The position numbers and the translations under genes were made by a program. 64,000 nucleotides of DNA from an uncultured Prevotellaceae bacterium. GTDB lineage: Bacteria > Bacteroidota > Bacteroidia > Bacteroidales > Bacteroidaceae. Shown here piece after piece: positions 34,641-42,103 of this stretch. Every line of letters begins with the position of its first letter. Positions within the stretch are counted from its first letter, which is position 1. The notes under the pieces were generated by a model that did not search any database, had not been told where the DNA came from, and was given only the letters and a program-made list of their open reading frames with translations. The DNA lies in the NCBI GenBank assembly GCA_902779455.1, contig CACZBS010000005.1, positions 62,001 to 126,000 of the forward strand, written 5' to 3'.

Positions 34641-34770
34641 CGGTAGCAAATTTTTCACTATTCACTTTTCACTATTCCCTTAAAAGCGGTAGCAAATTTT
34701 TCACTATTCACTATTCCCTTAAAAGCGGTAGCAAATTTTTCACTTTTCACTTTTCACTATTCCCTTAATA
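34641..34770. repeat. Three tandem copies of a 39-46 bp repeat with heptamers
   Basis: Each copy starts CGGTAGCAAATTTTTCACT, contains 2-4 TTTTCAC/TATTCAC heptamers and ends CTATTCCCTTAAAAG (copies at 34641, 34687, 34726). The last copy overlaps the lutB stop codon and supplies the final VKSEK residues of LutB. Confidence 0.9.
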
Positions 34771-36119
34771 ACCTCATGGAAGGGTTTCTTCGGGAACTTG
34801 AACATGTCGTGACCCTCGGCCCACGGGTTGAGGCTGCAGTTCATCAGGAACGGCGGGATGATGTTGGCCAGGGGCGAGACGGCCGTGGCGGCTTTGTAGA
34901 CGGCGGGCGAGCCGAAGAGCACCGACATGCCGCGGCACATCATCTTCTTCTCGGGGTTGGCCGTGCCGAAGGAGTCGAGCTGCTGGCGCCACTTGTAGAC
35001 CTGGTCGCCGAGGTCGATCTTGACGGGGCAGACCGTCTGGCAGCTCAGACAGAGCGTGCAGGCTGAGACGTTGCCCGAGTGGGCCTGTGGCGAGCGCAGC
35101 ATGCCCAGGTTGATGCCCACGGGGCCGGGGATGAAGTAGCTGTAGGAATAGCCGCCCGAACGGCGGTAGACGGGACACGTGTTCATGCACGAGCCGCAAC
35201 GGATGCACTTGAGCACCTCCCAGTGGTCGGGGTTGCCGATCCACTCGGAGCGGCCGTTGTCGACGAGGACGATGTGCATCTCGTGGGCCGTGGGGCGCGC
35301 CTTGCGGAAGTGCGAGGTGTAGGTCGTCGTGGGCTGGCCGGTGCCGGCACGGCATAGCATGCGCTGGAAGACGGCCAGGCAGTCGTAGTTGGGAATGACC
35401 TTCTCCAGTCCGATGGCGGCGATGTGGAGCTTGGGACACGAGGTCGACATGTCGGCGTTGCCCTCGTTGGTGCATACGACGATGTCGCCCGTCTCGGCGA
35501 TGCCGAAGTTGGCGCCCGTCATGCCGGCGTCGGCCGTGAGGAACTCGTTGCGCAGCGACAGACGGGCACGGTAGGTCAGGAAGGTGGGGTCGTGGTTGCC
35601 CTTCTCGTTGGAGATGCCCTTCTCCTCGAAGAGCTCGCCGACGTCGTCGTGGTTGAGGTGGATGGCGGGCATGACGATATGGCTGGGCTTCTGACCCTTC
35701 AGCTGGATGATGCGCTCGCCGAGGTCGGTCTCGACGACCTCGATGCCGCGCTCCTCGAGGTAGGGGTTCATCTCGCACTCCTCGGTGAGCATCGACTTCG
35801 ACTTCACCATCTTCTTCACGCCGTGCTGGCGCAGGATGCCGTAGACAATCTCATTGAACTCCTGAGCGTCCTTGGCCCAGTGGACGATGACGCCGTTCTT
35901 CTCGGCGTTCGTCGCAAACTGCTCCAGGTATTCGTCCAGGTGTGTGATGGTGTGGCGCTTGATGGCCGAGGCCTTCTCGCGCAGCTGCTCCCACTCGTCG
36001 AGCCCCATGGCCATGTTGTCGCGCTTGGTGCGGACGGCCCAGAACGTGGCGTCGTGCCACTTGGCGTAGGTCTGGTTCTTCAGAAACTCTTTCGCCGCTT
36101 TTGAATGTGCTGTACTCAT
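34740..36119 (-). CDS. lutB: Lactate utilization iron-sulfur protein B (LutB/YkgF family)
   Basis: 459 residues. The N-terminal two-thirds is the LutB/DUF162 domain (KMVKSKSMLTEECEMNPYL, GITGAN-type segment MTGANFGIAETGDIVV). Two 4Fe-4S ferredoxin-type clusters follow: CIRCGSCMNTCP (about 305) and CTLCLSCQTVCP (about 352). It transfers electrons within LutABC during L-lactate oxidation. It overlaps the end of lutA by 4 bp (ATGA), so the two are translationally coupled. The last five residues come from a repeat that runs over the stop codon, replacing the normal C-terminus. Confidence 0.93.
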   Translation of the reverse strand: MSTAHSKAAKEFLKNQTYAKWHDATFWAVRTKRDNMAMGLDEWEQLREKASAIKRHTITHLDEYLEQFATNAEKNGVIVHWAKDAQEFNEIVYGILRQHGVKKMVKSKSMLTEECEMNPYLEERGIEVVETDLGERIIQLKGQKPSHIVMPAIHLNHDDVGELFEEKGISNEKGNHDPTFLTYRARLSLRNEFLTADAGMTGANFGIAETGDIVVCTNEGNADMSTSCPKLHIAAIGLEKVIPNYDCLAVFQRMLCRAGTGQPTTTYTSHFRKARPTAHEMHIVLVDNGRSEWIGNPDHWEVLKCIRCGSCMNTCPVYRRSGGYSYSYFIPGPVGINLGMLRSPQAHSGNVSACTLCLSCQTVCPVKIDLGDQVYKWRQQLDSFGTANPEKKMMCRGMSVLFGSPAVYKAATAVSPLANIIPPFLMNCSLNPWAEGHDMFKFPKKPFHEVIKGIVKSEK

Positions 36120-36853
36120 AATCCTGCTGCTAAAATTTCTACAACGTGCTTAAACTCAATCTTTAGGTCTTGCTTCTTGGCCACGCCGGCCATGTGCATC
36201 AGGCACGAGCAGTCAGGACCCGTCACGTATTCGGCGCCCGTCTGGATGTGGCGCTCCACCTTGTCGCGACCCATCTGGGCCGAGACGGCGGTCTCCTCGA
36301 CGGCGAACATGCCGCCGAAGCCGCAGCACTCGTCGGGCCGCTCGGGCTCGACGACCTCGCAGCCGTCGACCAGGCTGAGCAGGTCCTTGATCTTGTTGAA
36401 CTTGTCGACATGCTGCTCCGAGGGCGACGAGAGGCCCAACTCGCGCACACCGTGGCACGAGTTGTGCAGGCTCACCTTATGGGGGAACGTGCCCAGCGGA
36501 TGGTCGACCCGGACCACGTCGTGGAGGAACTCGACGACGTCCATGCACTTCTTGGCCGTCGTGCATTCCGTCTTGCCCTTGAGCAGCCGCGGATAGTTGA
36601 CGCGGACGAAGGCCGTGCAGCTCACTGACGGCGCCACGACATAGTCGAAGCCCTTGAACTTCTCCTCGAACTTCTCGGCCAGGGGCACGGCCTGGCTCTC
36701 GAAGCCGGCGTTGCCCATGGGCTGTCCGCAGCACGTCTGGTTCTCTGGATAGGTCACGTCGATGCCCAGATGGCGCAGCAGCTTATACGTCGCCACGCCG
36801 ACCTCGGGGAAGACAGCATCGACATAACAGGGAATGAACAGTCCTACTTTCAT
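36116..36853 (-). CDS. lutA: Lactate utilization Fe-S oxidoreductase A (LutA/YkgE family)
   Basis: 245 residues with two CCG (cysteine-rich) domains of the heterodisulfide reductase type: the first near NQTCCGQPMGNAGF (about 40-53), the second near DECCGFGGMFAVE (about 176). LutA is the oxidoreductase-like subunit of LutABC. It begins MKVGLFIPCYVDAVFPEVG, the usual family start. It is first in the minus-strand lut unit and divergent from the lactate permease, so both functions are probably induced together. Confidence 0.93.
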   Translation of the reverse strand: MKVGLFIPCYVDAVFPEVGVATYKLLRHLGIDVTYPENQTCCGQPMGNAGFESQAVPLAEKFEEKFKGFDYVVAPSVSCTAFVRVNYPRLLKGKTECTTAKKCMDVVEFLHDVVRVDHPLGTFPHKVSLHNSCHGVRELGLSSPSEQHVDKFNKIKDLLSLVDGCEVVEPERPDECCGFGGMFAVEETAVSAQMGRDKVERHIQTGAEYVTGPDCSCLMHMAGVAKKQDLKIEFKHVVEILAAGL

Positions 36854-36911
36854 AATTTGTCTCTGGTTAGTACGTAATATTATTTGGTTTCGTTTTCAGG
36901 TTATTATTGTG

Positions 36912-36919
36912 CAAATATA
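36912..36919 (-). promoter_or_regulatory. -7 promoter element for lutA
   Basis: Minus-strand TATATTTG (TAnnTTTG class), 58 nt upstream of the lutA ATG. -33 element not clear. Confidence 0.55.
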
Positions 36920-36992
36920 GTCATTTTCTCTCATTCCGGGCTTCAAATTGCCGTAAAAATTCGCAGAATTAAGATTTTTTTTGTCATAATGC

Positions 36993-37023
36993 TCTGATTT
37001 GTCGGAATAATGTAGTATATTTG
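36993..37023 (+). promoter_or_regulatory. Promoter of lactate permease gene
   Basis: TCTG (36993-36996), 19-nt spacer, TATATTTG (37016-37023), 40 nt before the ATG. Its -7 box is identical to that of lutA on the other strand. Confidence 0.6.
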
Positions 37024-37063
37024 CAACATAATATTAACTATAACATCCTAAAACTCTGAATCT

Positions 37064-38620
37064 ATGCCCGTCGTTGTTTCCATTGTTCCTATCCTGTTGC
37101 TCTTCGTACTGATGCTGGGGCTGAAGATGCCCGGCCACAAGAGTGCGCTCATCTCGCTCGTCGTCACGGCCCTGCTGGCCCTTCTGGTGGCTCCGGCGCT
37201 GCACATGCTGCCTGAGCAGCTGGCTGAGGCGCCTATTGCCGGCGTGGTGGGCTGGTCGTTCGTCGAAGGAGCCCTGAAGGCCGTCTTCCCTATCCTTATT
37301 ATTATATTGATGGCCATCTACAGCTATAACATTCTGGTGGAGTCGAAGCAGATTGAGGTCATCAAGCAGCAGTTCACCTCGTTCACCGACGACCGCGGCG
37401 TGCTGGTCCTGATGCTCGTCTGGGGCTTCGGCGGACTGCTTGAGGGCATGGCCGGCTTCGGCACGGCCGTGGCCATCCCCGCCGCCATCCTCATCGGCCT
37501 GGGCTTCAAGCCGATGTTCTCGGCCTTGGTGGCCCTCATCGGCAACACGGTGGCCACGGGCTTCGGAGCTGTCGGCGTGCCGGTGACGACGCTGTGCAAC
37601 GAGGTGGCGCCGGGCGGTGCGGCTTCGCCAGAGGCTATCCGCGAGATCTCGGCCTTCGCCGTGATCCAGCTGTCGCCGCTCTTCGTGCTGCTGCCCTTCA
37701 TCATCCTGTGGCTGACCGACAAGAAGGCTTGGCGCAAGAACATCACGCTCGCCCTCTGGGTCGGACTGGTCAGCGTGGGCGTGCAGTATGTCTGCGCCCG
37801 CTACTTGGGAGCCGAGACGCCGGCCATCATCGGGTCGGTGGCTGCCATCGTGGCCATCATCATCTACACCAAGCTCTTCGTGCGCCGCAAGCAGAAAGAT
37901 GAGCATGCGCGCCACTACACGATGAACGAGACCTTCCGCGCCTGGAGCGTCTATCTCTTCATCCTCATCTTCATCCTGGTCAGCGGTGCGCTGTGCCCGC
38001 CCGTCAACCAGTTCCTCAAGAGTCATCTTGTCTCGCAGGTCCCCCTGCCGGTCATCGGCACGACGTTCAAGTTCGGGTGGATATCGAATGCCGGACTGAT
38101 GCTCTTCCTCGGCGCTACGATCGGCGGACTGATCCAGGGACTGTCGCTGCGCCGACTCATGGTCGTACTGGCCCGCACGGTGGTCAATCTGAAGAACACG
38201 GTGATCACGATTATCTCGCTCATTGCCATGGCCTCCATCATGAACTACTGCGGCATGATCGGCGCCATCGCCACCGGGCTGGTGGCCGTCACGGGACAGT
38301 TCTATCCTTTCTTTGCACCGCTCATCGGCGCCATCGGCACCTTCGTGACGGGCAGCGACACGTCGTCGAACATCCTCTTTGCCAAGTTGCAGGCCAACGT
38401 CGCCGGACAGCTGGGCTATGCGCCCGGGGCGGAGACCAACTGGCTCGTGGCTGCCAATACGACGGGCGCCACCGGCGGCAAGATGATCTCGCCGCAGTCG
38501 ATAGCCATTGCCACCGCCTCGTGCGACATGCAGGGCAAGGACGGCGAGATCCTGCGCTCGGCCCTGCCGTATGCCCTGCTCTACATCGTCCTGGGTGGTC
38601 TGATGGTGCTGCTCGGATAA
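37064..38620 (+). CDS. lctP: L-lactate permease (LctP family)
   Basis: 518 residues of hydrophobic helices (about 12-14 TM segments). Family motifs include GWSFVEGALKAVFPILIII, LLEGMAGFGTAVAIPAAIL (about 124-142), NTVATGFGAVGVPVTTL and the C-terminal GTFVTGSDTSSNILFAKLQ. It imports L-lactate with protons across the inner membrane. It is divergent from lutABC, which oxidises the imported lactate, with 210 bp between them. A strong hairpin terminator follows. Length is close to the family norm. Confidence 0.94.
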   Translation: MPVVVSIVPILLLFVLMLGLKMPGHKSALISLVVTALLALLVAPALHMLPEQLAEAPIAGVVGWSFVEGALKAVFPILIIILMAIYSYNILVESKQIEVIKQQFTSFTDDRGVLVLMLVWGFGGLLEGMAGFGTAVAIPAAILIGLGFKPMFSALVALIGNTVATGFGAVGVPVTTLCNEVAPGGAASPEAIREISAFAVIQLSPLFVLLPFIILWLTDKKAWRKNITLALWVGLVSVGVQYVCARYLGAETPAIIGSVAAIVAIIIYTKLFVRRKQKDEHARHYTMNETFRAWSVYLFILIFILVSGALCPPVNQFLKSHLVSQVPLPVIGTTFKFGWISNAGLMLFLGATIGGLIQGLSLRRLMVVLARTVVNLKNTVITIISLIAMASIMNYCGMIGAIATGLVAVTGQFYPFFAPLIGAIGTFVTGSDTSSNILFAKLQANVAGQLGYAPGAETNWLVAANTTGATGGKMISPQSIAIATASCDMQGKDGEILRSALPYALLYIVLGGLMVLLG

Positions 38621-38640
38621 CCCCCACGCCATAAAGCAAA

Positions 38641-38683
38641 AGCGCCGGCGGAGCGAATCCTGCCGGCGCTTTATTCATTTTTT
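38641..38683 (+). terminator. Rho-independent terminator after lctP
   Basis: 9-bp stem AGCGCCGGC (38641-38649) / GCCGGCGCT (38662-38670), extended by A-T pairs on both sides, then TTATTCATTTTTT. Confidence 0.88.
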
Positions 38684-38718
38684 GCTCCTTTGTTAGTCTT
38701 TATTCCGTAATTTTTGCT

Positions 38719-38726
38719 TATCTTTG
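38719..38726 (+). promoter_or_regulatory. -7 promoter element for DUF3667 gene
   Basis: TATCTTTG, 30 nt upstream of the ATG. The nearest TTTG is 26 nt further up, too far for a standard -33. Confidence 0.5.
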
Positions 38727-38756
38727 TGGCGACATTCATTATAATCACAAAGTATC

Positions 38757-39797
38757 ATGACACTCAAAGAACGTTACAGGGCGATTCAGGCCTGGCAGCG
38801 GCAGACGCCGTTCAGCTACAGTCTGAAATCCACGGAGACCTTCCACTGCGCCAACTGCGGCCATGACTTCACCGGCAACTTCTGTCCCTACTGCTCGCAG
38901 AAGGCGGGCACGGGGCGAATGACATGGCAGAGCGTCTGGCGGGGCGTCATGGACATCTGGGCCATGGGCGGCCGGTCGATGCCATACTCCATCTTCCAGC
39001 TGATGGCCCGGCCGGGCTACTTCATCGCCGACTACATCCGCGGCAAGCACATGACCAGCTTCCCGCCGGTGAAGATGCTGTTCGTGCTGGCCGTCATCGT
39101 GGGCATCATCGAGCATTGGTGCTTCCCCGAGACTGCCACGCCGGAAGTCGCGGCGGCCGTTTCGGACACTGATGACGACATCCTGACAAGTGTCATCCGT
39201 ACGGGTGCAGATTGGGTGGATCAGAACAAGGGGTGGGGTATGCTGATGCGCGGCGTGCTGTTCATCCTGCCGACGTGGCTGCTTTTCCGCCATGCCCCGC
39301 GGCTGCCTTATCATACGTTGCCGGAAGGCTTCTTCATCCAGGTGTTCCTGGGCATTCAGATTCTTTTGCTCACTTTTCTCTCCAACTTCACAGGGATTTT
39401 CTCGACCCTCTCACTCCTCTACATTGTCTATACCTACAGCCAGCTGTTCGGCTATGGCCTCTGGGGCACCCTCTGGCGGTTGGGCGTTCTGGGAGCGGTC
39501 TCTGCTTTGGCTGTGATTGCGGTCCTCGTGCTGGCCATCGTCACCTTCATTCCTGATAAGATATTTACTGAAGAAAAAAACATTTCAGAGACGTTGTGGA
39601 TAGTCGTGGCAATGGCGGCCGGCATAGTCGTGCTGCTCGTCGGAAGCTATTACATAGGGCGGCATGGCATGCATATGCGCCAACTGATGGCGCAGGCGGC
39701 GCAGCGGAAAGCGGAGAGTGAGGCTGGCGCATCTTCAGATGCTCAGGTTAATCAGTCGGAGGAACCCCTCAGCGACTCAGCCATGAGCGCGGATTGA
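38757..39797 (+). CDS. DUF3667 domain membrane protein
   Basis: 346 residues. The N-terminus has a zinc-ribbon (CANCGHDFTGNFCPYCSQK, about 31-49) followed by the DUF3667 signature (PGYFIADYIRGKHMTSFPPVKMLFVLAVI, about 83-110) and about five TM helices (for example ILPTWLLF, VFLGIQILLLTFL, LGVLGAVSALAVIAVLVLAI, LWIVVAMAAGIVVLLVG). Function is unknown; the family is widespread in Bacteroidetes. Its end overlaps the convergent EnvC-like gene by 29 bp, so the last residues should be read with some care. Confidence 0.85.
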   Translation: MTLKERYRAIQAWQRQTPFSYSLKSTETFHCANCGHDFTGNFCPYCSQKAGTGRMTWQSVWRGVMDIWAMGGRSMPYSIFQLMARPGYFIADYIRGKHMTSFPPVKMLFVLAVIVGIIEHWCFPETATPEVAAAVSDTDDDILTSVIRTGADWVDQNKGWGMLMRGVLFILPTWLLFRHAPRLPYHTLPEGFFIQVFLGIQILLLTFLSNFTGIFSTLSLLYIVYTYSQLFGYGLWGTLWRLGVLGAVSALAVIAVLVLAIVTFIPDKIFTEEKNISETLWIVVAMAAGIVVLLVGSYYIGRHGMHMRQLMAQAAQRKAESEAGASSDAQVNQSEEPLSDSAMSAD

Positions 39798-41265
39798 GCA
39801 GCTCGGTCCAGTTGCGCAGCTGGAACTGCAGGGTGCAGTCCGCGCCGAGCGAGCCGAGCGTCTGGTAGGCCTTCACCTTCTGGCCGGCCCCGACGCTGAC
39901 TGCCGTCAGGTTGCAGTAGACGGAGATGTAGCGTCCGTGGCGCACCATGATGATATAGCGGTCGCCCTTGGCGAAGATGCGGCTCACCTCGCCGTCGAAG
40001 ATGCAGCGGGCGGTGGCGCCGGGCTGTCCCTTGAGGTGGATGCCCTTGCTGTCGAGGCGGATGGCGCTGAGACCGTCGGGCACGTAGCTGCCGAAGCCGC
40101 GCACAATCTTGTAAGGTCCCGTGATGGGCACGGGCAACCGGCCCTTGTTGCTGGCGAAGCTGCCGCTGAGCTGGCGGTCGACGGCCGGCTCCTTGTATTT
40201 CTCGGCCTTACGCTCCTCCTTCTTGGCCTGAGCCTCCTCGCGCTCAGCCTGCTTGCGCTGCTGCTCAGCCTGGCGGGCACGCTCCTGGGCCGCCTCCTTC
40301 TCCTGCTTCGACTTGGCAGCCTTGGCCTCGGCACGGGCCTTGCGCTCCGCCTCCTTGGCGGCGGCCAGCCGGCGCTCACGCTCCAGCCGGGCCTGCTCCT
40401 TCTGCTTCTTGCGGGCAGCCTCGGCCTCGGCTTTCTTCTTCTTCTCAGCCTCCAGACGGGCTTTCTCGCGGGCTATCTCCTCGGCGATCATACGCTCGAT
40501 GCGGGCGTTGAGGTCGGCCTCCTCCTTCTGCTGCTGGGCCAGCAGGGCCTCCGTCGTCTTCTGTTCCTTCTTCAGGGCGTCGACCATGCGCTGCTGGTCG
40601 GCCTGCTGCGTCTCCAGCTTCTGTTGTTCAGCCTGTCCGCGACTGAGCAGGGCCGCCTGTTGCTCACGCGAGGCCTGCAGCTCCTGCTGCTTCTGGGCCA
40701 CCTGAGCCTGCTTCGACTTGACGGCCTCGCCCTGTGCCTTCTGATACGTGGCATATTGGTTGACGAAGCGCGTGCGGCGATACATCTGGTTGAAGTTGGC
40801 GGCACTGAAGATGAACATCAGCCGGTTCTGGATCTTGCGGTTGCGGTGCATGTAGCGGATGGAGCGCACGTAGCGCTGCCGGCGCTCGTCGAGTTCGTGG
40901 TTCAGCACGACGAGCTGCGAGTCGAGCACGGCAATGGTCGTGTCGAGGGCGGCGATGCTCTGGCGGATGGTGTCGATGGTGCGGCGCTTGTCGTCGATCT
41001 CGTTGTTGAGCACCATCACGTCCTGCAGCCCTTTCTTTACGCGCGTCTGTATCTCAGCTATTCGCTTCTTTTTCTGTGCTATCTCCTGCTGCTTCTTCTT
41101 CTGTTCGGCCTGCAGCTTCTCGCGCTGGGTGGGCTGCCGCTTCTTGGCCGTGGTGGTCTTAGTGGTAGCGGGCTTCTTGGCCGTCGCCTTTGATTTCGAC
41201 TTTTGCGCCGGCGCCGTGAGGCACGTGCCGGCAATGAGGCAGAGCAGTAGCAGGAGACGTTTCAT
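39769..41265 (-). CDS. EnvC-like murein hydrolase activator (degenerate M23 domain)
   Basis: 498 residues: signal peptide (MKRLLLLLCLIAGTCLTAPAQ), long coiled coil (about 45-370, rich in Glu/Lys/Gln/Arg), and a C-terminal LytM/M23 fold at about 385-498. EnvC-type proteins activate cell-wall amidases at the septum. The M23 domain lacks metal ligands: the usual HxxxD is replaced around GIHLKGQPGATARC, and the HxH near the end reads LQFQLRNW. So it is predicted to be inactive as an enzyme and act as an activator. Last gene of a unit with dut, a TPR gene and a DUF4292 gene, the usual Bacteroidales order. Confidence 0.88.
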   Translation of the reverse strand: MKRLLLLLCLIAGTCLTAPAQKSKSKATAKKPATTKTTTAKKRQPTQREKLQAEQKKKQQEIAQKKKRIAEIQTRVKKGLQDVMVLNNEIDDKRRTIDTIRQSIAALDTTIAVLDSQLVVLNHELDERRQRYVRSIRYMHRNRKIQNRLMFIFSAANFNQMYRRTRFVNQYATYQKAQGEAVKSKQAQVAQKQQELQASREQQAALLSRGQAEQQKLETQQADQQRMVDALKKEQKTTEALLAQQQKEEADLNARIERMIAEEIAREKARLEAEKKKKAEAEAARKKQKEQARLERERRLAAAKEAERKARAEAKAAKSKQEKEAAQERARQAEQQRKQAEREEAQAKKEERKAEKYKEPAVDRQLSGSFASNKGRLPVPITGPYKIVRGFGSYVPDGLSAIRLDSKGIHLKGQPGATARCIFDGEVSRIFAKGDRYIIMVRHGRYISVYCNLTAVSVGAGQKVKAYQTLGSLGADCTLQFQLRNWTELLNPRSWLSR

Positions 41266-41278
41266 GACGGATGGTGAT

Positions 41279-42103
41279 TTAGAGTGACATGAGGCGGCGC
41301 ACGATGTCGTCGACCGATACTTGCTTATACTTCGACGAGACGGTGGTGCGAGGCTCCCAGTCGTCGTCGGTGGAGAACTGGCTGAGCTGGAAGCCCACCT
41401 TGATCTGCTTCTTCGCCGTCTTCACGTTGACCTCCATGTCGCTGGGCAGCAAGCGCTTCTCGACGTTCTTGAAGTCGCGGTAGTCCCACGTCAGCTGGGC
41501 GTCGCTGTGGTCGACGGCTGTCTGGCGGATGCGGGCCGTCAGGGGGTCGGCCTGCCACTGGTAGGACAGCTTGTCGGCCTCGAGGCTGATGACCACGCCG
41601 TCGGCATTGCGGTCGATGCGGAAGTCGTCGAGGTCGGGCTGTTGTCGGCCGGGCTCAAAGAGCTCGTTGAGGAAGAGGGCCTGCAGCGTGTAGAAGTTGA
41701 TGCCGCTCTGGCGGAGGAAGTCGACCTGTTCGTAGGGCACCTTGACGTACTGCTTGTTGATGCGGTCCATCATCAGCACATAGTCAGGCGTGAACTCCAG
41801 CCGGCCGGCCTCGACGATGCCGAGGGCCATGAGCTGGATGCGAATGACGTCGTCGCGCTTCATCTTCAGCTGGCCGCCGACGGAGATGTCCTGCGAGCCC
41901 ACCTGGGCTGAGAACTTGAGCTTCGACGAGAGGTAAGGCAGCGACTTTCCGACGGGTGCCGCCACCTGTTTCAGGAACTTTTGGGGCTGAAAATCGGCGG
42001 TTTCATCGGTGCCGACCGCTTTTTTCTGTGTGCCGCACGCGGCCGTCATGGCGATGACGGCGATGACGATGAGGCCGAGGATATAATTGCGATGTTGCTT
42101 CAT
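41279..42103 (-). CDS. DUF4292 lipoprotein (LolB-like fold possible)
   Basis: 274 residues. ATG 42103 opens a lipoprotein signal (MKQHRNYILGLIVIAVIAMTAACG). The mature part fits DUF4292 (KLKFSAQVGSQDISVGGQLKMKRDDVIRIQL, LEFTPDYVLMMDRINKQYVKVPY), a family related in shape to LolA/LolB lipoprotein carriers. The start overlaps the end of the TPR gene by 4 bp (ATGA), so the two are coupled. A role in outer-membrane biogenesis is inferred from fold and neighbours. An in-frame extension upstream (to 42484) lies antisense-free but within the TPR gene and is not used. Confidence 0.88.
   Translation of the reverse strand: MKQHRNYILGLIVIAVIAMTAACGTQKKAVGTDETADFQPQKFLKQVAAPVGKSLPYLSSKLKFSAQVGSQDISVGGQLKMKRDDVIRIQLMALGIVEAGRLEFTPDYVLMMDRINKQYVKVPYEQVDFLRQSGINFYTLQALFLNELFEPGRQQPDLDDFRIDRNADGVVISLEADKLSYQWQADPLTARIRQTAVDHSDAQLTWDYRDFKNVEKRLLPSDMEVNVKTAKKQIKVGFQLSQFSTDDDWEPRTTVSSKYKQVSVDDIVRRLMSL

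Noticed and set aside
34636..34665. GTG start giving MNSEKFATAA on the four-helix-bundle protein
   Set aside because: These codons lie in the repeat block, and the ATG at 34635 gives the normal family length.
37034..38632. 532-codon minus-strand frame opposite the lactate permease
   Set aside because: Low-complexity His/Asp/Arg/Gln sequence typical of the complement of a membrane protein gene; the plus strand is an unmistakable LctP.
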